The notes under the pieces are model-generated. The model was not told where the DNA came from, did no database searches, and saw only the letters and a list, made by a program, of their open reading frames with translations. Shown piece by piece: positions 45,657 to 56,151 of a stretch of DNA of 64,000 bases. Location: positions 60,786-124,785 of the forward strand of contig NZ_MIJE01000036.1 of NCBI RefSeq assembly GCF_001730225.1, written 5' to 3'. The DNA comes from Desulfuribacillus alkaliarsenatis (GTDB lineage: Bacteria > Bacillota > Bacilli > Desulfuribacillales > Desulfuribacillaceae). A program made the position numbers and the translations under genes. How positions within the stretch are numbered: position 1 is the first letter of the stretch; every line of letters starts with the position of its first letter.

Positions 45657-45758
45657 TTTTTAACGAATGATTCCAATTAACGTCGAAATTTGTCGAACGA
45701 TTGTTAGAGGAATTCGCCTTCTCTCATAGAAATTTGGGAGTGAGAGGGGGTGTCTACT

Positions 45759-46352
45759 ATGTACTTTGAGGTTGAATACTTTGAGTTAGCTATAATGCAA
45801 TATTATGATGAAGTAAAAGATGATATTGAGAGGGAAAAGAACATTATTAAATATTATTTATCTAAAATAGATGATATTGAATATGTGAGAGATGAAGATT
45901 CTGAATTATTGTCAAGATTAAGTGAGGCATTTGTAATTACTATTTACGGTAGATATGAATATTTAATTAACATTTTATGCGAAGTAGTTCAGAGAGAGTT
46001 AGGTTTAGGAATAAGTTATAAAGATATAAAAAAATATGGTATAAATCAAGCGGTTTTTTATCTCGAAAAAACGACAGGCATTAGTATAGAAAAGCATAGT
46101 TCATATAAAACCATAGATAAATGGAGAAAATTGAGAAATGTATTGGCACATAATTATGGTGTTTATAAAGAAAGTGATATAGAGAAATTTAAACAATTAG
46201 GGATATATTGTAGCGGCGAGACCTATACTGTATTTGTCACAAAAAACGATTGTATGAAACTATTTGATGACTTTGACAATTTTGTAGAATATTTATTTTC
46301 TTCTCTTTTAGCCTTATGTAGGAATGAACATTATGATGTACTTGCACCTTAA
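45759..46352 (+). CDS. HEPN-domain protein (MAE_28990/RiboL-PSP-like)
   Basis: 197 residues, mostly helical. An early AFVITIYGRYEYLINILCEVV helix and a later WRKLRNVLAHNYG carrying RNVLAH, an R-x4-H motif, are what is expected of HEPN ribonucleases. Such proteins occur in toxin-antitoxin and phage-defence systems, but no nucleotidyltransferase antitoxin lies beside this one. ATG 45759 follows GAGAGGGGG; GTG 45750 is the other option, overlapping that site. AT-rich, in the accessory patch, with a terminator overlapping its stop. Confidence 0.65.
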   Translation: MYFEVEYFELAIMQYYDEVKDDIEREKNIIKYYLSKIDDIEYVRDEDSELLSRLSEAFVITIYGRYEYLINILCEVVQRELGLGISYKDIKKYGINQAVFYLEKTTGISIEKHSSYKTIDKWRKLRNVLAHNYGVYKESDIEKFKQLGIYCSGETYTVFVTKNDCMKLFDDFDNFVEYLFSSLLALCRNEHYDVLAP

Positions 46353-46367
46353 AAGGTGCTTTTTTTC
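46344..46367 (+). terminator. Terminator overlapping the HEPN gene stop
   Basis: GCACCTT (46344-46350) pairs with AAGGTGC (46353-46359), then TTTTTTT. The TAA stop forms the loop, so translation ends inside the hairpin. Confidence 0.8.
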
Positions 46368-46495
46368 CAAAACAAACTTAACGGGAGGTAGGTGGTTACT
46401 TCTAATTTAAAAAGTAGTAGCTTTAACCATCACAAAGGTATGCACTAGGATGCACCCCTTTTTTATGCTTGTGAACACTCTCCCATCATCTGAAA

Positions 46496-46757
46496 TGCAA
46501 CCTTAATATTAATTTTCCCAAACGGAACACAAATGCAAAAGGTTGCAATATACAAAAGCTGGAGAGCCTTACTATGCTATGGTTTTTGGTTAAAAAATCA
46601 TGCAACACTCTATGCAACGTTTTTCCGTTGCGTTGCAACCTAACAAAGCCTAACATTTGCCATTAGCATATGTTAAAAAATGCTATGGTATGTGCAACAG
46701 ATATAAAGGTATTACCAGAATGGGAACACCTTCTCCCTAAAAAGGGTGCAATTGCAC
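46496..46757. repeat. Cluster of TGCAAC/GTTGCA repeats
   Basis: In this roughly 430-base gene-free stretch TGCAAC or its complement occurs at 46496, 46542, 46601, 46613, 46632 (GTTGCAAC) and 46693; CGTTGC adds at 46626 and a palindrome GTGCAATTGCAC at 46746. The copies around 46613-46639 can form a hairpin. It may be a regulator's binding array or remains of a mobile element. Nothing else is evident here. Confidence 0.45.
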
Positions 46758-46796
46758 ACCTAACAAAACACTTATTATTTAGGGTTGATGCTCTTT

Positions 46797-47341
46797 ATGT
46801 ATATTGACGTTAAACAAGTAAAAGAGTTTATAAAACAAAATAATAGTGAATCAATTCAGTTTCTATATAATTGCCAAAAATATTGGGTAGATATATCGAC
46901 TCAAAGAACAGGATACGGAGAGAGATTTTTTTAGTATGTCCTTCATGTGGTAAAAGGTTTGCAAAATTATATATGATAGACGCCAAGCTTAAATGTCGCA
47001 AGTGTAGTAAGCACAGTACGTATTATTTTATTCAATATTGCACCAAAGGCGGCCATCTTGAGATTAGATATAGAATGCAGAGACTAGCAAACAAACATAA
47101 CATAGACATAAAGATGCCTTTTGATTTTATGGACCATGTAAATGATCCTAGATTCAGGAGAGAGAAATTTAGAGAAGTGATAGAAGTCTTACAAGCACTT
47201 GAGAACATGAGGTTTAAGAATATATTTTGCAATGTTACTTATAATTCAAAAACAATAAAAAAAGTAATTAAAGGTACGCACCCTAATTTATTTATATACA
47301 TGCTGAATGACTTAAGACAATACCAATTGAAATGGGAATAA
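46797..47341 (+). pseudogene. Zinc-ribbon protein gene frameshifted at a T7 run
   Basis: From ATG 46797 (behind AGGGTTG) the frame reads MYIDVKQVKEFIKQ and onward to QRTGYGERFF before a TAG at about 46933. One base away, the other frame continues without a break as LVCPSCGKRFAKLYMIDAK and runs to 47341. The join lies in seven T (about 46926-46932), where eight would restore one frame of about 181 codons. CPSC and CRKC form a zinc ribbon. Read as a single gene, its function is unknown; relatives appear to be small accessory or phage proteins. Confidence 0.65.
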
Positions 47342-47449
47342 CATAAAAAGAAAAAATCCCCGCTCATGCAGAGATTAAAAGAAGTTCCTCAATTTGTCGC
47401 TTAATTATATCAAATATATGGGCAGTAGCACAAGCTAAGGGGGCTGCAT

Positions 47450-47838
47450 ATGAGCAATGAGGAACTATATGAGAAAATGAAAGCAGGAGACAGAAGCGCA
47501 CGTGATGAGCTGCTAGATAATAACAGGGGTTTAGTTTTCTATTATTCAAAAATAGTATTCTGGACTTTGCAAGCTGCAGTCTTGCACAGCTCGTGAGATG
47601 GAAACTAATTAGAGAAATAAATATGATTACAAAGCGAGAATATGCGGCCGCTCAGGAAGGGCATTTTACAATAAGTCTAGACGCTAATATCAACAATGAC
47701 ACTGAGAGTGGAGAGCTAGGGGAGATCATTGCAGATGAAAGTGTTAATGTTGAAGCTGTGGCCTATGATAAGACACTAGTAGTCTTTTATGATTCACCAA
47801 AAGACGCTGGATTTTTACCACGTATTAGAAATTCATAG
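47450..47838 (+). pseudogene. Remnant of a sigma-70-like factor gene
   Basis: ATG 47450, behind AAGGGGG, opens MSNEELYEKMKAGDRSARDE, followed by LLDNNRGLVF, a typical sigma factor start, but stops at 47596 after an apparent internal deletion. From about 47626 a second frame reads TISLDANINNDTESGELGEI and IADESVNVEAVAYDK, the linker that precedes sigma region 4, then runs out of homology. Regions 2 and 4 are missing, so it cannot function. It is like sporulation- or phage-type sigma factors. Confidence 0.65.
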
Positions 47839-47852
47839 TATTTTGCAGGCTA

Positions 47853-48050
47853 ATGAAATTACGAGCAGTATTCTTGTCATTCCAGGACTGGTGGCTAGAT
47901 AATCAAACTAGATTTTATAGGGCCCAAAGCTATGACAAACCCAGGGTACAGGTATCAGGCTATAGCGATAGGACTGCTAATTTAGCAATTAAACGTATAC
48001 GTATGAGACAGGATATGATTTGCAAACATTTTGCAAACGGACAAGATTAA
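47853..48050 (+). pseudogene. Truncated phage-type transcriptional activator (RinA/ArpU/DUF1492-like)
   Basis: 65 codons from ATG 47853: FQDWWLDNQTRFYRAQSYD and PRVQVSGYSDRTANLAIKRI recall the N-terminal part of phage late-gene activators. The sigma-4-like DNA-binding half is absent and the rest is out of register. It is probably a fragment. It follows the sigma remnant by 15 bases, pointing to a lost prophage or mobile element. Confidence 0.5.
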
Positions 48051-48157
48051 AACATAAAAACTAGTTGGAACAAATATACACTTTAACAGTAAAAATCCTT
48101 ATTATAACAATATTCATAGTAACTTTTAGAAACTAATAAAAACATTGAATAAATGAC

Positions 48158-48187
48158 TTGACGAAATAGGGCTTGGTCGAATATAAT
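48158..48187 (+). promoter_or_regulatory. Sigma-A promoter of the ilv-leu operon
   Basis: TTGACG at 48158-48163 and TATAAT at 48182-48187 have 18-base spacing, upstream of the T-box leader. Confidence 0.65.
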
Positions 48188-48209
48188 TTTCTATAATATT
48201 TTAATAAAA

Positions 48210-48530
48210 TAACAGAAAAACATAATAAATTCAGAAAATTTGGAATTTATAAAAATAGCGATGATTAGGACAAGTAACTAATGATTTTTAGTGTACAGAG
48301 AGCCTGGGTAGTTGAGAACAGGTCACATAGTTATTAGTGAACTCACCTTATAGCAATCTACTGAAAAGATAATCAATATTATCTTAGTAGGGATGATCGA
48401 GTAACACACGATACGTGTTTGAATGAGATCCATACATCAGTGATGTATGGATGAATCAGGGTGGTACCGCGACCAAAGCCTTCGTCCCTGTTATCAGGTT
48501 TATCCTGTATACAGTGACGGGGTTTTTTTA
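48210..48530 (+). promoter_or_regulatory. T-box riboswitch of ilvE-leuB (tRNA-Leu sensing)
   Basis: T-box core AGGGTGGTACCGCG begins at 48458. The terminator pairs CGTCCCTGT (from about 48482) with ACAGTGACGG (to about 48521), followed by a T-run. GAACTCACC near 48340 carries CTC (Leu) at 48342-48344 as the likely specifier, as in the ilv-leu operon of B. subtilis. Leucine limitation would allow read-through into all nine genes. The anticodon match is inferred from position. Confidence 0.88.
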
Positions 48531-48598
48531 TTACATTAAAAGCAATAATAAACAAGTATATATTTATCATTCAAATGATAATCTGGAGGTAGATGGAG

Positions 48599-49471
48599 TT
48601 GAGTATTCAAATTTATTTAAATGGTCAGTATGTTAGTAAAGAGGAAGCTAGCGTCTCGGTTTTTGATCATGGATTTTTATATGGAGACGGAATCTTTGAA
48701 GGTATTCGCTCCTATGGTGGCAATGTATTCCGTTTGAAGGAACACATTGAGCGTCTCTATGATTCTGCAAAGTCTATTATGTTAGACATTCCGATGAGCC
48801 CTGAAAAATTTGAAGAGGTTATATGCGAAACAATCCGCAAAAACAACCTGACAGACTCCTACATTCGTGTAGTAGTATCCCGTGGAAAAGGAGATTTAGG
48901 CCTTTGTCCAACTAAGTGTCCTAAACCTACTGTCATAGTTATAGCTGATTCTATTAGTATTTATCCAAAAGAATTATACGAAAAAGGCTTACGTACAATT
49001 ACAGTACCGACGAGACGTAATAATCCTGATGCACTAAATCCAAAAATCAAATCCCTCAATTACTTAAATAACGTTTTAGTCAAAATTGAGGCGAACCAAG
49101 CTGGAGTTAGTGAGGCAATCATGCTAAACCATCAAGGATATGTAGCTGAGGGTTCGGCGGACAACATTTTTGTTATTCGTAAGGGCAAGATTGTAACACC
49201 ACCAACCTACCTTGGAGCATTAGAAGGAATTACAAGACAAGCCATTATGGATATAGCAAACGAACTAGGCTACCCAATGGTAGAAGAGCCATTTACAAGA
49301 CATGATGTATATATAGCGGATGAGGTGTTCTTAACAGGAACGGCAGCTGAGGTTATACCTGTAATTGAAGTAGATGGAAGAGTTATTGGTTCAGGTGAGC
49401 CAGGACCAATAACGAAAAAGCTCTTAGAAGAGTTCCGCAAAATCACTTATACAGATGGAACAAAAATATAA
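48599..49471 (+). CDS. ilvE: Branched-chain amino acid aminotransferase
   Basis: 290 residues of fold-type IV PLP enzymes: SVFDHGFLYGDGIFEGIR, the PLP lysine in NPKIKSLNYLNNVL (about 155), EGSADNIFVIRKG and LEGITRQAIM. Final transamination for Ile, Val and Leu. TTG 48599 is 8 bases behind GGAGGT; the in-frame ATG 48593 is only two bases from that site. It is the first gene after the T-box. Confidence 0.93.
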   Translation: MSIQIYLNGQYVSKEEASVSVFDHGFLYGDGIFEGIRSYGGNVFRLKEHIERLYDSAKSIMLDIPMSPEKFEEVICETIRKNNLTDSYIRVVVSRGKGDLGLCPTKCPKPTVIVIADSISIYPKELYEKGLRTITVPTRRNNPDALNPKIKSLNYLNNVLVKIEANQAGVSEAIMLNHQGYVAEGSADNIFVIRKGKIVTPPTYLGALEGITRQAIMDIANELGYPMVEEPFTRHDVYIADEVFLTGTAAEVIPVIEVDGRVIGSGEPGPITKKLLEEFRKITYTDGTKI

Positions 49472-49521
49472 CAATAACGCAATTAACATTAATTTTTTAA
49501 ATATGAATGGAGTTGAAAATT

Positions 49522-51186
49522 ATGACGAATAAGGTAACCCAAGGAGTAGAAAGAGCACCACATCGTTCATTGTTTAAGGCTATGGGGTATGTAGATGAAG
49601 AATTAAAGCAACCCTTAATCGGCATTGTAAACTCCCATAATGAAATTATTCCTGGACACAAGCATCTCAAGCAAATATCTGAGGCAGTAAAATCTGGTGT
49701 GCGCATGGCTGGTGGAACGCCAATGGAATTCTCTACGATAGCTGTCTGTGACGGGATTGCAATGAACCATTTAGGGATGCATTATTCCCTAGCAAGTCGT
49801 GAAATAATCGCTGATAGTATCGAGATAGTGGCAAGTGCCCATGACTTCGATGCACTCGTATTTGTACCGAACTGTGATAAGGTTGTGCCAGGTATGCTAA
49901 TGGCAGCAGCTAGAATTAATAAACCATCGATTTTTGTCAGCGGAGGACCTATGCTAGCAGGGAGATTCAAAGATAAGCCTGTTAGCCTAAGTAATGTGTT
50001 TGAAGCTGTTGGAGCAGTGAAAGCAGGCAAAATGTCAGAAGCTGATTTGTATGAAATGGAAGAAAACGCATGCCCTAGCTGTGGATCATGTTCAGGTATG
50101 TTTACTGCAAACTCAATGAACTGTTTAACGGAAGCGATTGGGATGGCTCTGCCAGGTGGCGGTACAATACCTGCAGTGTTTGCCCACAGAGAGCGTTTAG
50201 CAAAATATACAGGCATTAAAATAATGGAAATATTAAAAGAGAATATTCGTCCAAAGGATATCATGTCAAAAGCAGCGTTAGAAAATGCACTGTCTGTAGA
50301 TATGGCCCTAGGCTGTTCGTCAAATACTATATTACATTTATTAGCGATAGCCCATGAATTAGAAGCAGAAATAGATTTACAAAGAATTAATCAGGTAAGT
50401 AGTGAAACTCCACAGCTTTGCAAGCTAAGTCCAGCAGGGGACCAGCACATAGAAGATTTATACTACGCTGGTGGTATCCAAGCAGTAATGAAAGAACTGG
50501 AGTATAAACTAGATACTTCAGTAATTACGGCAACTGGTAAAAGCTTAGCAGAGAACCTACAGCATGCTGCAAATTTAGATACTAACGTCATTCGTCCAGC
50601 ATCTGACCCATATAGCAAAACGGGTGGTATAGCTGTATTGTTTGGAAACCTAGCACCTGATGGAGCTGTTGTTAAACAGGGAGCAGTTGCACCAGAAATG
50701 TTGATTCACCAAGGTCCTGCTAAGGTGTACGATGGTGAGGAAGCTGCAGTAGAAGCTATAATGTCAGGACAAATCGTTGCTGGAGATGTTGTAGTTATCC
50801 GCTATGAAGGTCCTAGGGGTGGACCAGGAATGCGTGAGATGCTTACACCAACCTCAGCATTAGCAGGAATGGGATTAGATAAGCAGGTTGCTTTGTTAAC
50901 AGATGGCAGATTTTCAGGGGCAACCCGCGGAGCATCCATAGGTCACGTATCACCTGAAGCGAAGGCTTATGGTCCAATCGCGGTCGTTAAAAACGGTGAC
51001 ATTATCGCAATTGAAATTCCAAATCGCAAGTTGGATGTACAAATATCAGAGCAAGAGATGAAGGAACGACTAGATTCAGAGAAAGAGGCTATTGACGCGA
51101 AACAACCTCGAGTAACTAAGGGCTACCTGAAGAGATATGCTGAGAAAGTACAGTCAGCTAATACAGGAGCAGTTTTTCAAAAGTAA
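49522..51186 (+). CDS. ilvD: Dihydroxy-acid dehydratase
   Basis: 554 residues. [10 protein letters not shown] and [19 protein letters not shown] give the iron-sulphur cysteines, and [19 protein letters not shown] is a C-terminal family mark. It forms the 2-oxo acids of isoleucine and valine synthesis. ATG 49522 fits TGGAG; the in-frame ATG at 49507 overlaps it. Confidence 0.97.
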   Translation: MTNKVTQGVERAPHRSLFKAMGYVDEELKQPLIGIVNSHNEIIPGHKHLKQISEAVKSGVRMAGGTPMEFSTIAVCDGIAMNHLGMHYSLASREIIADSIEIVASAHDFDALVFVPNCDKVVPGMLMAAARINKPSIFVSGGPMLAGRFKDKPVSLSNVFEAVGAVKAGKMSEADLYEMEENACPSCGSCSGMFTANSMNCLTEAIGMALPGGGTIPAVFAHRERLAKYTGIKIMEILKENIRPKDIMSKAALENALSVDMALGCSSNTILHLLAIAHELEAEIDLQRINQVSSETPQLCKLSPAGDQHIEDLYYAGGIQAVMKELEYKLDTSVITATGKSLAENLQHAANLDTNVIRPASDPYSKTGGIAVLFGNLAPDGAVVKQGAVAPEMLIHQGPAKVYDGEEAAVEAIMSGQIVAGDVVVIRYEGPRGGPGMREMLTPTSALAGMGLDKQVALLTDGRFSGATRGASIGHVSPEAKAYGPIAVVKNGDIIAIEIPNRKLDVQISEQEMKERLDSEKEAIDAKQPRVTKGYLKRYAEKVQSANTGAVFQK

Positions 51187-51274
51187 AGCATGATTAATAA
51201 ATCGCAAAATACACTTATATAAATAAAAAATGGATAGGGATAGAGAGAATATAAATGAGAAGAGGTGTATGAGA

Positions 51275-52978
51275 GTGATTGATAAAGATGGTAAACAACC
51301 AAAAGAAAAAATGAACGGCGCCCAAATGCTGATTGAGTGCTTGAAGCAGGAAGGTGTAGAGCACGTTTTTGGTTATCCAGGCGGTGCAATCATGAAGGTG
51401 TATGATGCACTATACGATAGTGGTCTAAAGCACTTTTTAGCACGCCACGAGCAGGGAGCCATTCATGCAGCAGATGGGTATGCAAGGGCAACCGGGAAGG
51501 TTGGCGTTTGCATAGCTACATCTGGACCTGGAGCAACCAACCTAGTAACGGGAATTGCAACAGCGTACATGGATTCAGTGCCGTTAGTATGCTTTACTGG
51601 GCAAGTAGGTACAGATTTATTGGGGACGGACGCTTTCCAAGAGGCTGACATTACAGGTATTACTATGCCAATCACAAAACACAATTATTTAGTTAAGCAT
51701 ATAAAGGATATCCCAAGGGTTGTTAAAGAGGCATTTCATATTGCTAGCACAGGTAGACCTGGACCAGTACTAATTGATTTATGTAAAGATGTAGGTGTGC
51801 AGCTAGCAGAGTTTGAGTATCCTGAATCAATCTATATTCGTAGCTATAACCCAACGTATATGCCGAATAAAGGACAAATTAAGAAGTTAGCAAAAATTAT
51901 TAAAGAGTCGAAAAAACCACTTATCATGACTGGTGGAGGCTTAATTCGTTCAGATGCAGCAGAAGAGCTATATAAAGTAGCGAAGACATACGGAATTCCA
52001 GTAACATCTACATTTAATGGCCTAGGCTCTTACCCAGCTACAGACGAGCTGTTTCTAGGGATGCTTGGGATGCATGGAACCGTACCAGCTAACTGGGCAA
52101 TCAATGAGTGCGATTTATTATTGAATTTTGGTGCCCGCTTTGATGATCGCGTTACGGGTAAGCTAGACGAATTTGCCAAGCATGCTAAAATCGTGCATGT
52201 TGATATTGATCCAGCTGAGATTGGCAAAAATATTCCAACGCAAATTCCAATCGTTGGCGACCTCAAACATGTATTAGCTGCATTAGCTGATTTTGTTGAG
52301 CCGTTGCCAATTACTGAATGGGTCGAGCAAGTTAAGGTATGGAAGAAAGATTATCCTGTAAAGTACACAACTGGTGACAATAAACTCAGACCACAGTTTG
52401 TTATAGAAGCACTTTATAATAAAACTGATGGCAAGGCATTAATTGCAACTGACGTAGGTCAGCATCAGATGTGGACAGCTCAATATTATAAATTTGATGA
52501 GAGTAGACAGTTCTACTCGTCAGGTGGTCTAGGAACCATGGGCTATGGTTTACCTGCCTGCATCGGGGCACAAATTGGACGTCCAGATAGACAGACTATT
52601 TGCATCACAGGGGATGGCAGTGTGCAGATGAATATTCAGGAGTTGGCTACAATTTCTGAGCATCAGATTCCATTAAAGGTAGCAATCCTTAACAATGGTG
52701 CGTTAGGTATGGTGCGCCAATGGCAAGAAATGTTCTTCCAAAAGCGTTACTCACAAACAATCTTCAAAGGTCATCCAGATTTTGTAAAGTTGGCTGAAGC
52801 TTACAGTATTAAAGCATTCCGTGCCACTACACCTGAAGAGGCAGAGCAGGTTATAGAGCAAGCCTTAGCATATGAAGGTCCTTGCGTAATGGAATTCGTC
52901 GTCGAACAAGCAGAAAATGTATTTCCATTTATACCTCCAGGTGCTCCCATTGAAAATATGATGAGGGGAGATGAATAG
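51275..52978 (+). CDS. ilvB: Acetolactate synthase large subunit
   Basis: 567 residues, thiamine-diphosphate dependent: catalytic Glu in ARHEQGAIHAADGYARATG, PGATNLVTGIATAYMDSVP, and the cofactor motif GDGSVQMNIQEL to AILNNG. Makes acetolactate and acetohydroxybutyrate. The start is uncertain: AAGAGGTG favours GTG 51275, while ATG 51269 is only 2-3 bases from it, and ATG 51230 would add a non-homologous extension. The stop is one base before ilvN. Confidence 0.94.
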   Translation: MIDKDGKQPKEKMNGAQMLIECLKQEGVEHVFGYPGGAIMKVYDALYDSGLKHFLARHEQGAIHAADGYARATGKVGVCIATSGPGATNLVTGIATAYMDSVPLVCFTGQVGTDLLGTDAFQEADITGITMPITKHNYLVKHIKDIPRVVKEAFHIASTGRPGPVLIDLCKDVGVQLAEFEYPESIYIRSYNPTYMPNKGQIKKLAKIIKESKKPLIMTGGGLIRSDAAEELYKVAKTYGIPVTSTFNGLGSYPATDELFLGMLGMHGTVPANWAINECDLLLNFGARFDDRVTGKLDEFAKHAKIVHVDIDPAEIGKNIPTQIPIVGDLKHVLAALADFVEPLPITEWVEQVKVWKKDYPVKYTTGDNKLRPQFVIEALYNKTDGKALIATDVGQHQMWTAQYYKFDESRQFYSSGGLGTMGYGLPACIGAQIGRPDRQTICITGDGSVQMNIQELATISEHQIPLKVAILNNGALGMVRQWQEMFFQKRYSQTIFKGHPDFVKLAEAYSIKAFRATTPEEAEQVIEQALAYEGPCVMEFVVEQAENVFPFIPPGAPIENMMRGDE

Positions 52979-52979
52979 G

Positions 52980-53477
52980 ATGAAAAAAGTGAAGAACGTA
53001 ATTTCAGTACTTGTAAATGACCAAGCTGGTGTCCTTACACGAATTTCAGGTCTATTTAGTAGGAGAGGCTTTAATATTGATAGCATTACAGTAGGTCCAG
53101 CAGAAGAAGCTGGCTTATCGAGGATGACAATTGTAGTTGATGGTGATGAGCCTACTGTTGAACAGGTAATGAAACAGCTACACAAGCTGATTGATGTAAT
53201 TAAGGTTCAAAACATAACTAATGAACCAAATGTTACCCGCGAACTAGCTCTAATTAAAGTCATGGTTACACCAAGTACTCGTCCTGAAGTATTAAATCTA
53301 ATTGAACCTTTCAGGGCAAGTGTTGTCGATGTTAGTAGGAACTCACTTATAGTGCAAGCAGTTGGTGATGAGCCAAAGATAGCTGCTATGCTTGAGCTTT
53401 TACGTCCTTATGGCATTAAAGAAGTAGCTCGCACAGGGGTTGTATCGTTACTCCGTGGCGGTACTAGCCAGTCATAA
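52980..53477 (+). CDS. ilvN: Acetolactate synthase small subunit
   Basis: 165 residues: N-terminal ACT domain (ISVLVNDQAGVLTRISGLFSRRG) for valine feedback and a C-terminal domain. It activates and regulates IlvB. ATG 52980 is 9 bases behind GGGGAG; the in-frame ATG 52971 touches that site. The symbol ilvH is also used. Confidence 0.95.
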   Translation: MKKVKNVISVLVNDQAGVLTRISGLFSRRGFNIDSITVGPAEEAGLSRMTIVVDGDEPTVEQVMKQLHKLIDVIKVQNITNEPNVTRELALIKVMVTPSTRPEVLNLIEPFRASVVDVSRNSLIVQAVGDEPKIAAMLELLRPYGIKEVARTGVVSLLRGGTSQS

Positions 53478-53533
53478 TCAGCTATATATGTAAGAAAATA
53501 AAATAATTGCAAAAATTAGGGGGATTTATAACA

Positions 53534-54526
53534 ATGGTAAAAATGTATTACGACAATGATGCAAGCTTAGATAGTCTTCAAGGAAAAACAATCGCTGTAA
53601 TTGGTTATGGAAGTCAAGGGCATGGTCAAGCGCAAAATCTTCGTGACAGTGGTCTTAAAGTAATTATTGGTTTACGCAAAGGTAAATCATGGGATACTGC
53701 TGTTGCTGATGGTTTTGAAGTATATAGCGTAGCTGAAGCTGTACAAAAAGCAGATTTTATCCAAATTCTATTACCAGATGAAAGACAAGCACAGGTTTAC
53801 AATGACGAGATTGCTCCGAACCTAACAGAAGGTAAAACATTATCTTTCTCACACGGATTTAACATCCACTTTGGTCAAATAGTACCTCCAAGTAATGTAG
53901 ATGTTATGCTTGTAGCTCCTAAAGGACCAGGCCACTTAGTTCGTCGTGTATACACAGAGGGTGGAGGAGTTCCAGGATTATTTGCTATCCACCAGGATGC
54001 TACTGGTAAAGCTAGAGATATCGCTTTAGCATATGCAAATGGAATTGGTGCGACTCGCGCTGGAGTACTAGAAACATCATTTAAAGAAGAGACAGAAACA
54101 GATCTTTTCGGTGAGCAAGCTGTTCTTTGTGGAGGAGCTTCTGAGCTTGTAAAGGCTGGATTCGATACATTAGTAGAAGCAGGATATCAACCAGAGATTG
54201 CCTACTTCGAGTGCTTACATGAGTTGAAACTAATTGTAGACTTAATGTATGAAGCAGGAATTAGTGGTATGCGTTACTCAATCAGTGACACAGCGCAATA
54301 TGGCGACCATATGATTGGTAGACGTATTATTACTGATGAAACTCGTAAGGAAATGAAAAAAGTTCTTAAAGAAATCCAAGAGGGAGAATTTGCTCGCAAC
54401 TGGATTTTAGAGAATCAAGCAAATCGTCCTGTGTTCAATGCAATGGCTAAGAATGACGAGAATCATCAAATTGAGCAGGTTGGTAGAGAACTGCGCAAAA
54501 TGATGACATGGATTAATAAGAAATAA
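53534..54526 (+). CDS. ilvC: Ketol-acid reductoisomerase
   Basis: 330 residues, class I. NADPH-binding [29 protein letters not shown] loop ([14 protein letters not shown]), and the knotted C-terminal domain with [28 protein letters not shown] and [11 protein letters not shown]. Second step of Ile/Val synthesis. ATG 53534 follows AGGGGGAT. Confidence 0.97.
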   Translation: MVKMYYDNDASLDSLQGKTIAVIGYGSQGHGQAQNLRDSGLKVIIGLRKGKSWDTAVADGFEVYSVAEAVQKADFIQILLPDERQAQVYNDEIAPNLTEGKTLSFSHGFNIHFGQIVPPSNVDVMLVAPKGPGHLVRRVYTEGGGVPGLFAIHQDATGKARDIALAYANGIGATRAGVLETSFKEETETDLFGEQAVLCGGASELVKAGFDTLVEAGYQPEIAYFECLHELKLIVDLMYEAGISGMRYSISDTAQYGDHMIGRRIITDETRKEMKKVLKEIQEGEFARNWILENQANRPVFNAMAKNDENHQIEQVGRELRKMMTWINKK

Positions 54527-54582
54527 GTGTAGTCACAATTATATAGAAAAACATAGATATAGAGATAGAGGTGGTGGAAAGC

Positions 54583-56151
54583 ATGCGAGAAATACAAATT
54601 TTTGATACGACTTTAAGGGATGGCGAGCAATCACCAGGGGTCAATCTGAATACGAACGAAAAGCTTGAGATTGCTAGCCAATTAGAAAGACTTGGAGTCA
54701 ATGTTATGGAAGCAGGCTTTCCTGCTGCTTCACCTGGGGATTTTGAAGCTGTGCAAGCAATCGCAAATCAAGTCCAAAAAGCTACAGTCGCTGCGTTGTC
54801 TCGTTCTGTAGTGAAAGATATTGACCGTGCGTACGAAGCTATAAAAGGGGCAGTAAGTCCGAGGATTCATGTATTTATAGCAACTTCACAAATTCATATG
54901 CAGCACAAGCTACAAAAAACACCAGACCAGGTACTAGAAATTGCTCGAGCAATGGTTAAGCACACGAAAAAATATGTGTCTGATGTACAATTTTCTGCTG
55001 AAGATGCAGGAAGAAGCGACATTGAATATTTGAAGAGAATTATCGAAGCTGTTATAGATGAAGGAGCTACTGTTATAAATGTTCCTGATACTGTAGGATT
55101 TTTAATGCCAGAGGAATATGGTGAATTAATACGTAGACTAAAGACTGAAATACCAAATAGCCATAAGGCACAATTTAGTGGGCATTGTCATAATGATTTA
55201 GGTTTAGCAGTGGCAAATTCCCTTGCAGGAATTCGTAATGGCTTGGATCAAGTAGAAGGAACAATTAATGGGATAGGCGAGCGTGCGGGGAATGCTGCTA
55301 TTGAGGAAATAGCTATGAGTCTCTACACGAGAGCGAACTATTTCCAGGCAAAGACGACTTTGGATTTGTCACAGATTTCAAGAACATCTATGCTGGTGAG
55401 TCGATTAACCGGTATGATGGTACCACGCAATAAAGCGATTGTTGGTGCAAACGCCTTTGCCCACGAATCAGGAATTCATCAGGATGGCATGCTAAAGGAT
55501 AAGTCTACCTATGAGATTATTACTCCTGAAACTATTGGACTTAAGAAAAGCTCGTTAGTTCTTGGAAAACACTCTGGTCGACATGCCTTTAAGGATAAAT
55601 TACAAGAGCTTGGATTCGCTATATCTGAAGAACTTGTTAATAAAGCATTTGAACAGTTTAAAGATTTGGCTGACAAGAAGAAGGAAGTCACTGATGCTGA
55701 TATAAGTGCAATTGTGGAGGGAGAAGTAATTACAACTCCTCAGGAAACATATCAGTTAGATTATTTACACATCTCAAGCGGTAATTCTTCTATTATCTCA
55801 ACAGCCACCGTTCGTCTTAAAACAGCAGATGGTGTTACACAGGAAGAAGCTGCATGTGGTGACGGACCAATTAATGCGATTTATAACACCATTGATCGTC
55901 TATCGGGAGAAGCTCTTGAGTTAACGGATTACCGAATCCGTTCAGTTTCTGGAGGTAGAGATGCACTGGGTGAAGTATTCGTTCGCGTTAAGCAAGGAAG
56001 ACTAAGTGTGAATGGTCGCGGAATGAGTACTGATATATTAGAAGCAAGCGCTAAAGCATACATCAATGCACTAAATCGCATTATAGTTAAGAAGGGGGAA
56101 ATGGAAAATGGGAATGACACTAGTCGAGAAAATCCTAGCTGCTCACTGTGA
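54583..56151 (+). CDS. leuA: 2-isopropylmalate synthase
   Basis: 522 residues. HMGL-like barrel ([40 protein letters not shown]), linker, and C-terminal LeuA allosteric domain (about 370-500). First committed step of leucine synthesis, usually inhibited by leucine. ATG 54583 fits GAGGTGG. Its last 14 codons run over the start of leuC (44-base overlap), giving a tail without family features ([15 protein letters not shown]). Confidence 0.96.
   Translation: MREIQIFDTTLRDGEQSPGVNLNTNEKLEIASQLERLGVNVMEAGFPAASPGDFEAVQAIANQVQKATVAALSRSVVKDIDRAYEAIKGAVSPRIHVFIATSQIHMQHKLQKTPDQVLEIARAMVKHTKKYVSDVQFSAEDAGRSDIEYLKRIIEAVIDEGATVINVPDTVGFLMPEEYGELIRRLKTEIPNSHKAQFSGHCHNDLGLAVANSLAGIRNGLDQVEGTINGIGERAGNAAIEEIAMSLYTRANYFQAKTTLDLSQISRTSMLVSRLTGMMVPRNKAIVGANAFAHESGIHQDGMLKDKSTYEIITPETIGLKKSSLVLGKHSGRHAFKDKLQELGFAISEELVNKAFEQFKDLADKKKEVTDADISAIVEGEVITTPQETYQLDYLHISSGNSSIISTATVRLKTADGVTQEEAACGDGPINAIYNTIDRLSGEALELTDYRIRSVSGGRDALGEVFVRVKQGRLSVNGRGMSTDILEASAKAYINALNRIIVKKGEMENGNDTSRENPSCSL

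Noticed and set aside
46496..46757. CRISPR array
   Set aside because: The TGCAAC repeats are only six bases, irregularly spaced and in both orientations; no repeat-spacer unit exists.
47364..47549. Minus-strand frame of 61 codons
   Set aside because: It overlaps the start of the sigma remnant on the other strand and has no ribosome site or family features.
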